Under the pieces are notes generated by a model. That model worked only from the letters and a program-made list of their open reading frames with translations. It had not been told where the DNA came from and did not search any database. Source: Pseudomonas sp. MWU15-20650 (GTDB lineage Bacteria; Pseudomonadota; Gammaproteobacteria; Pseudomonadales; Pseudomonadaceae). Taken from it: a DNA stretch of 64,000 nt. The first letter of the stretch is position 1. Every line of letters starts with the position of its first letter. The stretch is taken from positions 95,312 through 159,311 of the forward strand of contig NZ_JALJFG010000009.1 of assembly GCF_023242475.1 (NCBI RefSeq), read 5' to 3'. Positions 1-10,054 of this stretch are shown one piece after another. The position numbers were made by a program, and so were the translations under genes.

Positions 1-1007
1 GTCTTGACCGTGATGTTCAGCAGGCCCAGCACATCCACCGGCAACTCGACCGCCACCGCGCTGGCCTTGTTCGATAACTGCACAACCCCCTGGATCAGGT
101 TGAACAGTTGCAGGTTGATGTCCAGGGCGCTCTTGTCCGTGCCATTTTGGATGTTGACCAGGTCACCCAGGTGCAGGATCTGCGTGCCCGGTGCTATCAG
201 CTTGATCGCTTCGAGGTTATTGATCACGACCTGGACCGCATTACCGCCCAGCTTGAGTACATCGATAGCGGCCTGGATCAGCTGGCCGACGGTGGCGTCG
301 GTCTTGAGTAGCTGATCGTAGTTGCCTGCACTGACATTCAGGCGAATAGCCAAGGCATCCAGATAGCTGAGCAAGCTGATGTTGGTGTTGATCAGGCCAT
401 TCCAGCCCACGGCATCCAGTTGCAACTTCCCGCCGAGCAGGCCGCCGATCAGGGCGTTGAGCGCAGCAGACTTGGTACTGTCCACGCTCAGCAGGGTGCT
501 GCGAACCGTCAGTGTCGCCACCGGCGGGGACGGTGCGGCCGCTACTGCCGTAGCACTCAATAGCGTGGTGAGGCTGACGGGCTGCGTTGAAAACAAGGTC
601 AGGATGCCGTGGGCAATGCTGGTGGCCACGCGATGGGTGGTGATCACGCGGATGGCCTCGGCTTTGCTCGGGTCGCTGTTGAAGGTGCGCATAAAGTCTG
701 CGCCCGTGGCCAAGGTGCCGCAGGCAACGGCCAGGGTACGATTGGCATCGACTGTGAAGTGATTGCGCTGCGCGCTCTGCGTCGCAAATTGCGCCGCGTT
801 ATTGTCCGGCGCCGCGCAGTTGCCGCCCCGGCTGACTGCTTCCAGCGCCGCGGTATCGGCGACGCGCTGCAATTTGCGTTTTTCCAGGTAGAGTCGGCCA
901 CTGTCGACCACCAGCAGCAGGAACAACAGGGCAAGCCCCAGGGTTATTGCGCCGATCAGGCCAATGGCGCCGCGTTGGCGGGCCGGGCCGAGTCCGTGGC
1001 CAAACAT
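1..1007 (-). CDS. TadE/TadG-like pilus assembly protein, 5' part (cut by window edge)
   Basis: The frame is open for 335 codons from an ATG at 1007 down to the window edge, with no stop in any triplet I checked. Residues 11-33 are a hydrophobic helix preceded by an RQRGAIG stretch and followed by VVDSGRLYLEKRKLQRVAD. This is the classic Tad (TadE/G-like) N-terminal anchor, which inserts in the inner membrane with the rest periplasmic. The remainder is Leu/Val/Asn-rich and without recognised catalytic motifs. Such proteins are minor pilins or accessory factors of Flp/Tad adhesion pili. The rest of the gene and any tad operon lie outside the window on the left. The family call is good; the subtype is uncertain. 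Confidence 0.75.
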   Translation of the reverse strand, partial: MFGHGLGPARQRGAIGLIGAITLGLALLFLLLVVDSGRLYLEKRKLQRVADTAALEAVSRGGNCAAPDNNAAQFATQSAQRNHFTVDANRTLAVACGTLATGADFMRTFNSDPSKAEAIRVITTHRVATSIAHGILTLFSTQPVSLTTLLSATAVAAAPSPPVATLTVRSTLLSVDSTKSAALNALIGGLLGGKLQLDAVGWNGLINTNISLLSYLDALAIRLNVSAGNYDQLLKTDATVGQLIQAAIDVLKLGGNAVQVVINNLEAIKLIAPGTQILHLGDLVNIQNGTDKSALDINLQLFNLIQGVVQLSNKASAVAVELPVDVLGLLNITVK

Positions 1008-1098
1008 TGTGCGTTCCTTCGCCGGTCCTGCACCGACGTCCTGAGCCTACCCGCAAGAAAGTGTAGTCAGGTTTTGCCCCGTCGCTGGCCAATCGCTA

Positions 1099-2049
1099 CT
1101 AGTTGCGTGGTGGTAGCGTCACCGGCGTCAGCACCGGCCGGCCGGCGAAGTATTCCACCAGGTTATCGGCTACCCGCTGCACGGTGTCATGCGCAGCTTC
1201 CGGCGACAAACCGGCCACATGCGAGGTGAGCACGGTATTGCTCAGGCGCTTGAGGGCGTCGGGCACTTTGGGCTCATCGTCGAATACATCCAGCGCTGCG
1301 CCGCCAATGCGCCGTTGCTCCAATGCGGCGATCAGGTCGGCGGTCACCACCACGCTGCCGCGGCCGATATTCACCAGGTAGCCGTGCGGCCCGAGGGCGT
1401 CCAGCGCGTCTCGGTCGATCAAGTGACGGGTGCTGGCACCGCCGGGGGTGGCCAGGATCAGGAAGTCCGACGTGCGAGCCAGCTCCACGGCGGTCGCGCA
1501 GTAGGTGTAGTCCACATCATCGCGAGGCTGGCGGTTGTGATAACTCACCTCCATGCCAAACCCGAGGGCGGCGCGCTTGGCGATCTCCATGCCTACCGCG
1601 CCGAGTCCGAGAATGCCCAGTTGCTTACCGGCCAGGGAAGGGCGCATCACCTTCGGCCATTCGCTGCGCCGCACAGACGCATCCGTCTGCGGGATGCCAC
1701 GCACCAGCGACAGCAGCAAGGCCATGGCATGGTCGGCCACCGACGGCGCATTCACCCCGGCGCCGTTGGTCACCACGATTCCTCGGTTGCTCGCCGCTTG
1801 CAGGTCCACGTGTTCGTAGCCGGCGCCGATCACACAGATGATCTCCAGCAGCGGCAGTGCGGCGATTTCGTCGGCATACAAGCCCAGCGGGCCACGGGTC
1901 AGCACGGCCTTGATCTGCCCGCCGTGGGCCTTGATCGCTTGGGCGCGTTCAGCAGGTGTCGGTGCCAGAATCACGTGAAAGTCGTTGCTCTCGATGATCT
2001 GCAGGTATTCGTTGATGGTTTCAACCAGGACCAGAACAGTGGTGGGCAT
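1099..2049 (-). CDS. D-isomer-specific 2-hydroxyacid dehydrogenase (hydroxypyruvate/glyoxylate reductase type)
   Basis: A cytoplasmic NAD(P)H-dependent oxidoreductase of 316 residues that should reduce a 2-keto acid such as glyoxylate or hydroxypyruvate to the D-hydroxy acid. The Rossmann motif GILGLGAVG sits near residue 150. The catalytic Arg is in VNIGRGSVV, the Glu in the FDDEP region and the His in LTSHVAGLSPEA, so the Arg-Glu-His set is complete. The frame is open a further 45 codons upstream, but the ATG at 2049 has a GGAGAG ribosome site seven bases ahead and starts where family members start. It stands alone, downstream of nothing obviously related. The exact substrate cannot be read from the sequence. 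Confidence 0.9.
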   Translation of the reverse strand: MPTTVLVLVETINEYLQIIESNDFHVILAPTPAERAQAIKAHGGQIKAVLTRGPLGLYADEIAALPLLEIICVIGAGYEHVDLQAASNRGIVVTNGAGVNAPSVADHAMALLLSLVRGIPQTDASVRRSEWPKVMRPSLAGKQLGILGLGAVGMEIAKRAALGFGMEVSYHNRQPRDDVDYTYCATAVELARTSDFLILATPGGASTRHLIDRDALDALGPHGYLVNIGRGSVVVTADLIAALEQRRIGGAALDVFDDEPKVPDALKRLSNTVLTSHVAGLSPEAAHDTVQRVADNLVEYFAGRPVLTPVTLPPRN

Positions 2050-2197
2050 GGGGCAGCTCTCCGGTGAGTTCGATGCCCGGATTATGCTGCATTTTTGTTG
2101 CGCGAAATGCCGAGGGCCTGAGAAAGCGCCACTGATTGTGCAAAAAGTGCCAGCGTCTCGGCGAGTGGGAGACGCTGTTTGCACGCGCGCGAATTAA

Positions 2198-2632
2198 TTA
2201 TTTAGCGGGTGCGGGTTTGCGTACCTTGCTCTGTTCTGCCGCTACGATGTCCATGTAATCGTAGGTAGGAAAGAACTCAGTCCTGAAGGGCCCCCAGGCA
2301 GAGCGTTCGATGGCGAGATTGACTTCTCGCAGGCGCGAGGCGGGGAAGCGTAGAACGATGACGTGACCGATCCCCATGGCGATGTTCCAACTGACAATCT
2401 CGACCCCTTCAGGAGGAAACACTTTAAAGAGTTCCTGCTCGGTGAGTTTGGCTCTTATTTCGTTCAAATTGCGAGACTGGTCATGTTTGAGGAAGACGGT
2501 CAACATGACGGCATTGTCCGCACTGATGGCGACCGTTTTTTCGGGCGCGGAAGCCTGTGCATGAAGGGCGCCTGAAACAAGGGTAGAGAGTAATAGAACA
2601 GACGCCAATAAAGGCTTTAATAGTGTTTTCAT
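2198..2632 (-). CDS. Small secreted protein of unknown function
   Basis: A 144-residue protein with a clear signal peptide: MKTLLKPL, a hydrophobic core, then cleavage near ALHAQA around residue 27. The mature part is about 115 residues with no cysteine pairs or catalytic motif that I recognise. It lies 54 bases downstream of another small exported protein gene in the same orientation (2687-3187), so the two may be co-transcribed. Both are visibly more AT-rich than their neighbours. Function unknown. The signal peptide and codon pattern make it likely to be real. Confidence 0.7.
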   Translation of the reverse strand: MKTLLKPLLASVLLLSTLVSGALHAQASAPEKTVAISADNAVMLTVFLKHDQSRNLNEIRAKLTEQELFKVFPPEGVEIVSWNIAMGIGHVIVLRFPASRLREVNLAIERSAWGPFRTEFFPTYDYMDIVAAEQSKVRKPAPAK

Positions 2633-2686
2633 TGTGTGAGGCCTTTTTATGAGTGTTGTCGCGAGTCGTGAATTGAGCGTTGAGGG

Positions 2687-3187
2687 CTAGTGTGTGGGAG
2701 TGGTGGTGACTGACCCTGTGTAGGGGGCATGAACCACATGTATTCGAACAAGAGGGTTGGCGTCGATCATGTCGCGCGGTACTTCACGAGAATAAGTGAA
2801 TTCTTGAGTGTTCAGCGTTTCAAGTTGCCTGACGATCGTTCTCGTCGGCCCGTTGTCGGGTATCAGGATATGGCTTTTCTTGTCACCGGTGACCATGAAG
2901 TAACCGCCGCCGCCGTTGTCGTATTTTGATAGCCCGGTATCGGCGTAGAAAAATTCGTAGCGATTACGCTCGGGGTCCCACGCTGATATTCCAACGACAC
3001 CTGGGTACGTGTCCTTTACGTCGATCTCCGGGGCGCCCTCTATATAAACTTTTGTAGTCAGCCAGCGGGGGGATGTCCCCAAGGCCTTGGCGTCGGAGTT
3101 TTCTACTGCCGGGTGTGCTTGACTGGTCAACGGGCTGAGTATTCCGGCGGAAAGTATCAGGGTGAAGAGAAGGCTGTGTTTATTCAT
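2687..3187 (-). CDS. Secreted protein, resembles DUF4822 family
   Basis: 166 residues with a signal peptide ending near TSQA-HPA (about residue 25). The mature part contains an acidic, aromatic stretch (WDPERNRYEFFYADTG) followed by a Gly-rich turn and a segment RTIVRQLETLNTQEFTYSRE. This arrangement reminds me of DUF4822 lipocalin-like extracytoplasmic proteins, but I hold that link loosely. Base composition is lower in GC than the flanks. It is probably expressed with the downstream small secreted protein gene at 2198-2632. Confidence 0.65.
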   Translation of the reverse strand: MNKHSLLFTLILSAGILSPLTSQAHPAVENSDAKALGTSPRWLTTKVYIEGAPEIDVKDTYPGVVGISAWDPERNRYEFFYADTGLSKYDNGGGGYFMVTGDKKSHILIPDNGPTRTIVRQLETLNTQEFTYSREVPRDMIDANPLVRIHVVHAPYTGSVTTTPTH

Positions 3188-3243
3188 GAAGTGGCTCCTG
3201 GCAAGTTAGGCGTTTGATTTTGTTGTCGGGGGTTTAGAGGCCT

Positions 3244-3507
3244 TTATTGTTTGCGCTGAACTGGAATATAGGCGTGATAGGAGGGGCTCTCAATACCTGG
3301 GAAAATCCCTGTAACAAAAGCTGGAGTAAACCTAAGTTCGAACGAAATAGGGTGGCTTACTGTATGTAAGACTTCTCTTATATACGAAGGCGTTAACTTA
3401 AATCGATAGTGGGTTTCTGCCGGCGGCTTACCACTGGAGAGTGTTGAGTGACTGGGTGTGTTTAAACAAATTGCCAGCTCTTCGCCGCCCTTGGATGATC
3501 GGCCCAT
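3244..3507 (-). CDS. Doubtful small ORF, hypothetical
   Basis: An 87-codon frame that begins with ATG four codons after an in-frame stop. There is no convincing ribosome site upstream and no signal peptide, membrane segment or known motif. The region is AT-rich like the two genes that follow it on the same strand, so it could be a third member of that small group, a remnant of a larger gene, or noise. Confidence 0.3.
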   Translation of the reverse strand: MGRSSKGGEELAICLNTPSHSTLSSGKPPAETHYRFKLTPSYIREVLHTVSHPISFELRFTPAFVTGIFPGIESPSYHAYIPVQRKQ

Positions 3508-3730
3508 GAACCGATTTCAGCTGACCGGTTGATACGACGATCTGACCGTGAAGGATCAACGGGGCCGCTGATAAACCGCCTTCAAACCCCTGCACTGCAG
3601 CGCCGTTCCTCAGCTAAGTCTTTGCTTCTTCACAAGAATCCCGGACAATCGCGCCCTTGTTACGGCTGGGGCGCTGCCTGTCAGGTTTTTCTGACTCGTC
3701 CCGGCTGTGGAAATGCGGAGATCCGACCGG

Positions 3731-5008
3731 ATGAATGATCAGGCCAATAGCGTCGACGAACGCTATGCAACGACACCTGCAACCCTCACAAGCTGGAGCC
3801 GCCAGGACACCACCTGGATGCTCGGCCTGTTCGGCACCGCCATTGGCGCCGGTACTTTGTTTCTGCCGATCAACGCGGGCCTGGGGGGCTTCTGGCCGCT
3901 GGTGATCCTGGCGTTGCTGGCGTTCCCGATGACGTTCTTTGCCCACCGTGGGCTGACCCGTTTCGTACTGTCAGGCCGCGATGGTTCCGACATCACTGAC
4001 GTGGTCGAAGAGCATTTCGGCATCAAGGCCGGTGCGCTGATCACCTTGCTGTACTTCTTCGCGATCTTTCCTATCCTGCTGATCTACAGCGTGGCACTGA
4101 CCAACACCGTCAGCAGCTTCATGGAACACCAACTGCACATCATGCCGCCGCCGCGGGCGATCCTGGCGTTTGTGCTGATTCTCGGCCTGCTGGCCGTGGT
4201 GCGTTGCGGTGAGCAAGTCATCGTCAAGGCCATGAGCCTGATGGTGTATCCGTTTATCGTCGCCTTGCTGTTTCTGGCGGTGTACCTGGTTCCGCACTGG
4301 AATGGCGGCATCCTCAGTACCGCCAGTGAGGTTCCGGCGCCGTCGGCATTGCTCAGCACCTTGTGGCTGGCGATTCCGGTCATGGTGTTTTCCTTCAACC
4401 ATTCGCCGATCATCTCGGCCTTCGCGGTTGACCAGAAGCGCCAGTACGGCGCGCACGCCGATGAGCGCAGCTCGCAGATCCTGTCCCGCGCGCACCTGCT
4501 GATGGTGGCGATGGTGCTGTTCTTCGTCTTCAGCTGTGTACTGACCCTGTCGCCGGCGCAACTGGCCGAGGCGAAAGCGCAGAACCTGTCGATCCTGTCG
4601 TACCTGGCCAACCATTTCGACAACCCGACCATCGCCTTCGCCGCGCCGTTGATTGCGTTCGTGGCGATCGCCAAGTCGTTCCTGGGCCACTACATAGGCG
4701 CCAGTGAAGGTCTCAAGGGCCTGGTGGTCAAGACTGGCCGTCGTCCGGCTCCGAAGACCCTGGACCGCATGACGGCTGCGTTCATGCTGGTGGTGTGCTG
4801 GATCGTCGCCACGCTGAACCCGAGCATTCTTGGCATGATCGAGACGTTGGGCGGGCCGGTGATTGCGTCGATCCTGTTCCTGATGCCGATGTACGCGATC
4901 CGCAAGGTGCCGGCCATGGCCAAGTACCGCGGCCAGGCGTCCAACGTATTTGTCACGGCCGTTGGCCTGGTGGCGATTACTGCGTTGATTTACTCGCTGC
5001 TGTCCTGA
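3731..5008 (+). CDS. HAAAP-family amino acid permease (serine/threonine/tryptophan type)
   Basis: A 425-residue inner-membrane transporter with about 11 hydrophobic helices. The start region WMLGLFGTAIGAGTLFLPI is the hallmark first helix of the hydroxy/aromatic amino acid permease family (SdaC, TdcC, Mtr, TyrP), proton or sodium symporters. Helix-breaking glycines and the PVMVFSFNHSPIISAF segment near residue 220 also fit SdaC-like members. I chose the ATG at 3731 because a GGAG lies ten bases upstream; in-frame GTG and ATG codons exist 24 and 18 bases earlier. A strong intrinsic terminator follows the stop. The substrate is probably serine or threonine but is not proven by the sequence. Confidence 0.88.
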   Translation: MNDQANSVDERYATTPATLTSWSRQDTTWMLGLFGTAIGAGTLFLPINAGLGGFWPLVILALLAFPMTFFAHRGLTRFVLSGRDGSDITDVVEEHFGIKAGALITLLYFFAIFPILLIYSVALTNTVSSFMEHQLHIMPPPRAILAFVLILGLLAVVRCGEQVIVKAMSLMVYPFIVALLFLAVYLVPHWNGGILSTASEVPAPSALLSTLWLAIPVMVFSFNHSPIISAFAVDQKRQYGAHADERSSQILSRAHLLMVAMVLFFVFSCVLTLSPAQLAEAKAQNLSILSYLANHFDNPTIAFAAPLIAFVAIAKSFLGHYIGASEGLKGLVVKTGRRPAPKTLDRMTAAFMLVVCWIVATLNPSILGMIETLGGPVIASILFLMPMYAIRKVPAMAKYRGQASNVFVTAVGLVAITALIYSLLS

Positions 5009-5030
5009 CGCCAGGCAGTACCGAACCGAA

Positions 5031-5064
5031 GCCGATTCGCACACCGCGAATCGGCTTTTTTTTT
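5031..5064 (+). terminator. Rho-independent terminator after the amino acid permease
   Basis: A perfect 10-bp stem, GCCGATTCGC (5031-5040) with GCGAATCGGC (5046-5055), around a five-base loop, followed by nine T residues. It ends the transcript of the permease gene and isolates it from the ParB-like gene. Confidence 0.95.
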
Positions 5065-5133
5065 GCGCTAAATAAACTGGGCAACCAATGAGGGCTAAGC
5101 TGTCGGCTTATTGCTTCCTTTTTGGAGTTCTCC

Positions 5134-5751
5134 ATGGCTCGACCTCGCCCGCAACTGGTTACAGGCAAGCTGGAAAAGCTGCACCCCACTCAATTGACGG
5201 TCGGCATGGCTGAAGTCGCCACCAAGCGCGCGGCCTGGACCAAGCTCAAGCGTAAAGAACGCGCCGCCGCCCTCGACAAACACTGGTTTCCTTGCGTGTT
5301 GGGGCCGGATGAGCGCTATTACATTACCGACCATCACCACTTCGGCCTGGCCCTGTTGCTGGAAGAGGTCAAGAGCGTGTCGCTGTTGCTGCTCAAGGAT
5401 TTGTCCTTCGTGGAGCGCAACACCTTCTGGAATGTCATGGCGTTCAATCAATGGGTGCATCCCTACGATGCGCGGGGCCTGCGGCGAACTTACGAAGCTA
5501 TTCCCCGCAAGATCACCGACCTTCAGGATGATCCCTACCGCAGCCTGGCGGGCATGTTGCGCACGGCCGGTGGTTACGCCAAAGACGCGACGCCGTTCAG
5601 TGAGTTCCTGTGGGCGGACTTTTTTCGCAGTCGCATCGGTAGCGATGTGGTGGCCCAACCGAACGCCAAGCTGTTGAATAAAGCGATGACCCTGGCACGC
5701 ACCCAGGAAGCACGTTACTTGCCAGGATGGGTTGGGCCGATTGAAAACTGA
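5134..5751 (+). CDS. ParB-like nuclease-fold protein
   Basis: 205 residues, soluble. The N-terminal part (LHPTQLTVGMAEV, then KLKRKERAAALDKHWFPCV, then a GPDERYYITDHHH block near residue 60) matches the stand-alone ParB-like family often labelled 'chromosome partitioning protein ParB' in Pseudomonas (ParBc_2 type). It is not the ParAB-parS protein: there is no helix-turn-helix region or dimer tail. The ATG at 5134 follows a GGAG by six bases. The 3' end overlaps the start of the SulP transporter gene by about 20 bases, suggesting translational coupling. The molecular function of this family is unclear. Confidence 0.75.
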   Translation: MARPRPQLVTGKLEKLHPTQLTVGMAEVATKRAAWTKLKRKERAAALDKHWFPCVLGPDERYYITDHHHFGLALLLEEVKSVSLLLLKDLSFVERNTFWNVMAFNQWVHPYDARGLRRTYEAIPRKITDLQDDPYRSLAGMLRTAGGYAKDATPFSEFLWADFFRSRIGSDVVAQPNAKLLNKAMTLARTQEARYLPGWVGPIEN

Positions 5752-7393
5752 AGCCGATAACCTTATTGCTGCTCAGCCCAACCGTACCCAAGACATACTC
5801 GCCGGGTTATCCATTGCCGGGCTGCTGCTGCCGGAGGCCGTGGCGTATTCGAGTATCGCCGCGCTGCCACCCCAGACCGGTGTCATTGCCTTGTTCGCCG
5901 GGTTAGTGTGCTACGGCGTGTTCGGCACCAGTCGTTTCGCGATTGTGTCGGCCACGTCGTCTTCGGCGGCAGTATTAGCCGCCGCCACCGCCAGCCTGGC
6001 GGGTGGCGATCCGGCATTGCGGCTGACCCTGGCGTTCGGTTTGGTATTGATCGTCGGCGTACTGTTCCTGCTGGCCGGGTTATTCAAGCTGGGCGGCGTG
6101 ACCTCGTTTATTGCCAAGCCGGTGCTGCGCGGTTTTGCCTTCGGCCTGGCACTGACCATCATCCTCAAGCAGCTGGCCAGTGTGGTGGGCGTGCACCTGA
6201 GCGACAACAACCTGGTCCGCTTCCTGCCGCAGTTGCTGGAGCAGTTGCCGAGTTGGAACTGGCCGGCTGCGCTGGTCGCGGCGGTGGCGCTGCTGGTGTT
6301 GTGGCTGTGCGCACGCATCCCGCGCCTGCCGGGTGGGTTGTTGGTGGTGGTGCTGGGTATTGTTGCCGGGCAGTTTCTGGACCTGCAAGCCCATGGCGTG
6401 GCGCTGATTGGCCTGATTGATTTGCGCCTGGAACTGGGGCATTTCCCGGTGTTGCCGTTCGCCGACTGGCTGCGCCTGGGGGAGCTGGCGTTTGCCTTGG
6501 TCATGATCCTGTACGCGGAGTCCTACGGCTCGATCAGCTCGTTCGCCCTTAAACACGGTGACCGTGTGTCCTCCAACCGCGACCTGCTGGCACTGGGAGC
6601 GGCTAACCTGGTGTCCGGGTTGTTCCACGGTATGCCGGCCGGTGCCGGGTATTCGGCGACGTCGGCCAACGAGGCGGCGGGTGCCGGCTCACGGCTGGCG
6701 GGGATCGTCGCGGCGCTGGTGGTGCTGGTGATCGTGTTGACCGTGCTGCCCTATGTGGCGCTGACGCCCGAGCCGGTGTTGGCGGCTATCGTCATCTACG
6801 CGCTGGGCCGCGGCTTGAGCCTGCAACCTTTGGGGCGTTACTTCCTCTGGCGGCGCGACCGTTTGCTGGTGATCTGTGCCGTGGCGGCGGTGCTGGTGCT
6901 GGGCGTGCTGGATGGTTTGCTGGCGGCCGTGGCGATCAGCGTGGTGTTGATGCTGCGTCAGATGTCGGCAGCAGATATCCAGGTGCTTGGGCGTCTGGGT
7001 GAGAGTCATGACTTTGTCGATCGTCAACATCATGCCGATGCCTTGGAAGTGCCGGGCCTGTTGATCGTGCGGCCCAGCGAGGCGCTGTTTTTCGCTAATG
7101 CCGAGCGCATCCTGGGAGCGGCCTTGCGCTTGATGCGTCAGTCGACGGTAGAGGTTGTGGTGCTGAGCTTGGAAGAGTCGCCTGACCTTGACGGCACCAG
7201 CATCGAAGCGCTGTCGGTGTTTTTTGCACAAGTGCGGGGGGAGGGCAAGCACCTGGTGTTGGCCCGCGTGCGCCATGGGGCGCAGGAAGTGCTGCAAGCC
7301 CTGCCGGAAGCGGCAGCGCCGCAAGTGATGCTCACGGCTTTAAGCGTGGACGATGCCGTGCGACTGGCACTGCAGGTCAAATCCCAGGCATAA
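5732..7393 (+). CDS. SulP-family inorganic anion transporter with STAS domain
   Basis: 553 residues. About 11-12 membrane helices cover residues 20-410, with the SulP signature LAGLSIAGLLLPEAVAYSSI in the first helix pair. A cytoplasmic STAS domain occupies roughly residues 430-545 (VPGLLIVRPSEALFFANAERI, then a DLDGTSIEAL loop). The family moves sulfate, bicarbonate or other anions across the inner membrane. There is no ATG at the 5' end: the start must be TTG at 5732 or 5741, both inside the end of the ParB-like gene. That overlap and a GGATGGG upstream suggest reinitiation. The anion carried cannot be told from sequence. Confidence 0.88.
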   Translation: MGRLKTEADNLIAAQPNRTQDILAGLSIAGLLLPEAVAYSSIAALPPQTGVIALFAGLVCYGVFGTSRFAIVSATSSSAAVLAAATASLAGGDPALRLTLAFGLVLIVGVLFLLAGLFKLGGVTSFIAKPVLRGFAFGLALTIILKQLASVVGVHLSDNNLVRFLPQLLEQLPSWNWPAALVAAVALLVLWLCARIPRLPGGLLVVVLGIVAGQFLDLQAHGVALIGLIDLRLELGHFPVLPFADWLRLGELAFALVMILYAESYGSISSFALKHGDRVSSNRDLLALGAANLVSGLFHGMPAGAGYSATSANEAAGAGSRLAGIVAALVVLVIVLTVLPYVALTPEPVLAAIVIYALGRGLSLQPLGRYFLWRRDRLLVICAVAAVLVLGVLDGLLAAVAISVVLMLRQMSAADIQVLGRLGESHDFVDRQHHADALEVPGLLIVRPSEALFFANAERILGAALRLMRQSTVEVVVLSLEESPDLDGTSIEALSVFFAQVRGEGKHLVLARVRHGAQEVLQALPEAAAPQVMLTALSVDDAVRLALQVKSQA

Positions 7394-7425
7394 AAAAACG
7401 CCGCGTACCTTGCGATACGCGGCGT
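7392..7425 (-). terminator. Terminator of acnB, between convergent genes
   Basis: A 10-bp perfect stem, ACGCCGCGTA (7398-7407) with TACGCGGCGT (7416-7425), and an eight-base loop. On the minus strand the stem is followed by a T7 tract, so it mainly ends acnB. It overlaps the stop codon of the SulP gene and may also slow transcription from that side. Confidence 0.85.
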
Positions 7426-7444
7426 CTCTCATATCAACATACCG

Positions 7445-10054
7445 TTAAGCTTGAATCACCGGGATGTTGGCGCTTGCTGCGATCTTGCGGAACTCAGCGA
7501 TCTGGTCGAAGTTCAGGTAGCGGTAAACATCACTGGCCATGGTGTCCAGTTTTGCCGCATAGCCCATGTACTCTTCGACGGTCGGCAGGCGACCCAGGGT
7601 AGAAGCCACAGCCGCCAGCTCAGCCGAAGCCAGGTAGACGTTCGCACCATCACCCAGGCGGTTCGGGAAGTTACGGGTCGAGGTCGACACAACGGTCGAA
7701 TTCGGCTCTACACGTGCCTGGTTACCCATGCACAGCGAGCAGCCCGGCATTTCCATGCGCGCGCCAGCCTTGCCGTAGATGCCGTAGTAGCCTTCTTCGG
7801 TCAGTTGGTGAGCGTCCATCTTCGTCGGCGGCGACAGCCACAGGCGGGTTGGCAGCTGGCCCTTGACCTGCTCCAGCAACTTACCGGCCGCGCGGAAGTG
7901 ACCGATGTTGGTCATGCACGAACCGATGAACACTTCGTCGATCTTCTCGCCCGCAACGCTGGACAGCAGACGGGCGTCGTCCGGGTCGTTAGGGGCGCAG
8001 AGGATCGGCTCGTTGATGTCGGCCAGGTCGATCTCGATGATTTCGGCGTATTCGGCGTCGGCATCGGCTTCCATCAGCTCCGGGTTGGCAACCCAGGCTT
8101 CCATCGCTTGGGCGCGACGTTCCAGGGTACGTGCATCGCCGTAGCCTTCGCCGATCATCCAGCGCAGCAGGGTGATGTTGGAGTTCAGGTACTCGGTGAT
8201 GGAGTCTTTGGACAGCTTGATGGTGCAACCGGCAGCCGAACGTTCAGCCGAGGCGTCGGACAGCTCGAAAGCCTGTTCCAGCGTCAGGTCGTTCAGGCCC
8301 TCGATTTCCAGGATGCGGCCGGAGAAGGCGTTCTTCTTGCCTTTCTTCTCTACGGTCAGCAGGCCAGCCTGGATTGCGTAGTAAGGAATGGCATGAACCA
8401 GGTCACGCAGGGTGATGCCAGGTTTCATCTTGCCTTTGAAGCGCACCAGGATCGATTCCGGCATGTCCAGTGGCATGACGCCAGTGGCGGCGGCAAACGC
8501 GACCAGGCCAGAACCGGCCGGGAACGAGATGCCCATCGGGAAACGGGTGTGGGAGTCACCACCAGTGCCGACGGTGTCCGGCAGCAGCATGCGGTTCAGC
8601 CAGCTGTGGATGATGCCGTCGCCTGGACGCAGCGAAACACCGCCACGGGTCATGATGAAGTCAGGCAGGGTGTGGTGAGTGGTCACGTCGATCGGCTTTG
8701 GATAGGCCGCGGTGTGGCAGAACGACTGCATCACCAGATCGGTCGAGAAGCCCAGGCACGCCAGGTCTTTCAGTTCATCACGGGTCATCGGACCGGTGGT
8801 GTCCTGGGAGCCCACGGTGGTCATCTTCGGTTCGCAGTAGGTACCTGGACGAACGCCTTTGCCTTCTGGCAGGCCGCATGCCTTGCCGACCATTTTCTGT
8901 GCCAGGGTGAAGCCTTTGCCGGTGTCGACCGGGGCTTCAGGCAGCTTGAACAGGTCGGTAGGGCCCAGGCCCAGTTCGGCACGCGCCTTGTCGGTCAGGC
9001 CGCGACCGATGATCAGCGGGATACGGCCGCCGGCACGAACTTCGTCCAACAGCACCGGGGTCTTCATTTCGAAGGTGGTCAGGACTTCGTCGGTGCCGTG
9101 CTTGCAGACTTTGCCAGCATGCGGGTACAGGTCGATCACGTCGCCCATGTTCATGTTGGTGACGTCGAATTCGATAGGCAGTGCGCCAGCATCTTCCATG
9201 GTGTTGTAGAAGATCGGGGCGATCTTGCTGCCGAAGCAGAAACCACCGGCACGCTTGTTCGGCACGTAAGGCACGTCGTCGCCGAAGAACCACAGTACGG
9301 AGTTGGTGGCCGACTTACGCGACGAACCGGTACCGACCACGTCACCGACGTAGGCGATCGGGAAACCTTGGCCGCGCATCTCTTCGATCTGCTTCATCGG
9401 GCCGGTCTTGCCTTGCTCGTCCGGCACAATGCCTTCACGGGCCATTTTCAGCATGGCCAGGGCGTGCAGCGGGATGTCAGGACGGGACCAGGCATCAGGC
9501 GCCGGGGACAGGTCGTCGGTGTTGGTTTCGCCGGTGACCTTGAAGACGCGCAGGCTGATCTTGTCGGCCAGGGTAGGGCGGTTGCGGAACCACTCACCGT
9601 CAGCCCAGGACTGGATCACGCCTTTGGCGTGCTCGTTGCCGTTGCGGGCTTTTTCAGCCACGTCGTGGAACGCATCGAACATCAGCAGGGTGTGCTTGAG
9701 TTGGGCGGCCGCGACAGGCGCCAGCTCGGCGTCGTCCAGCAGCTCGACCAAAGTCACGATGTTGTAGCCGCCTTGCATGGTGCCAAGCAGTTCAACAGCG
9801 CGTTTCTTGTCGATCAGGGGGGAAGTGGCTTCGCCCTTGGCCAGGGCAGACAGGAAACCGGCCTTGACGTAGGCAGCTTCGTCAACACCTGGTGGAATGC
9901 GGTTGGTGATCAGGTCAACGAGGAATTCTTCTTCGCCAGCCGGAGGATTTTTCAGCAGCTCGACCAGGCCTGCGGTTTGTTCGGCGTTAAGCGGCTGGGG
10001 AACGATACCCAGGGCTGCACGCTCTTCGATATGTTTGCGGTAGGCTTCAAGCAC
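7445..10054 (-). CDS. acnB: Bifunctional aconitate hydratase 2 / 2-methylisocitrate dehydratase
   Basis: AcnB isomerises citrate to isocitrate in the TCA cycle and also dehydrates 2-methylisocitrate. The protein is 869 residues, the usual length. The HEAT-like domain comes first, then the swivel domain, then the catalytic core. The three [4Fe-4S] ligands are Cys713 (GSCMTN), Cys772 and Cys775 (GCSLCMGN), each exactly three residues beyond the E. coli positions. The start is GTG at 10054, preceded by GAGG, giving the N-terminus [13 protein letters not shown] typical of AcnB; the frame stays open nine more codons upstream. A 390-base leader with a large inverted-repeat structure lies upstream. 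Confidence 0.98.
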   Translation of the reverse strand: MLEAYRKHIEERAALGIVPQPLNAEQTAGLVELLKNPPAGEEEFLVDLITNRIPPGVDEAAYVKAGFLSALAKGEATSPLIDKKRAVELLGTMQGGYNIVTLVELLDDAELAPVAAAQLKHTLLMFDAFHDVAEKARNGNEHAKGVIQSWADGEWFRNRPTLADKISLRVFKVTGETNTDDLSPAPDAWSRPDIPLHALAMLKMAREGIVPDEQGKTGPMKQIEEMRGQGFPIAYVGDVVGTGSSRKSATNSVLWFFGDDVPYVPNKRAGGFCFGSKIAPIFYNTMEDAGALPIEFDVTNMNMGDVIDLYPHAGKVCKHGTDEVLTTFEMKTPVLLDEVRAGGRIPLIIGRGLTDKARAELGLGPTDLFKLPEAPVDTGKGFTLAQKMVGKACGLPEGKGVRPGTYCEPKMTTVGSQDTTGPMTRDELKDLACLGFSTDLVMQSFCHTAAYPKPIDVTTHHTLPDFIMTRGGVSLRPGDGIIHSWLNRMLLPDTVGTGGDSHTRFPMGISFPAGSGLVAFAAATGVMPLDMPESILVRFKGKMKPGITLRDLVHAIPYYAIQAGLLTVEKKGKKNAFSGRILEIEGLNDLTLEQAFELSDASAERSAAGCTIKLSKDSITEYLNSNITLLRWMIGEGYGDARTLERRAQAMEAWVANPELMEADADAEYAEIIEIDLADINEPILCAPNDPDDARLLSSVAGEKIDEVFIGSCMTNIGHFRAAGKLLEQVKGQLPTRLWLSPPTKMDAHQLTEEGYYGIYGKAGARMEMPGCSLCMGNQARVEPNSTVVSTSTRNFPNRLGDGANVYLASAELAAVASTLGRLPTVEEYMGYAAKLDTMASDVYRYLNFDQIAEFRKIAASANIPVIQA

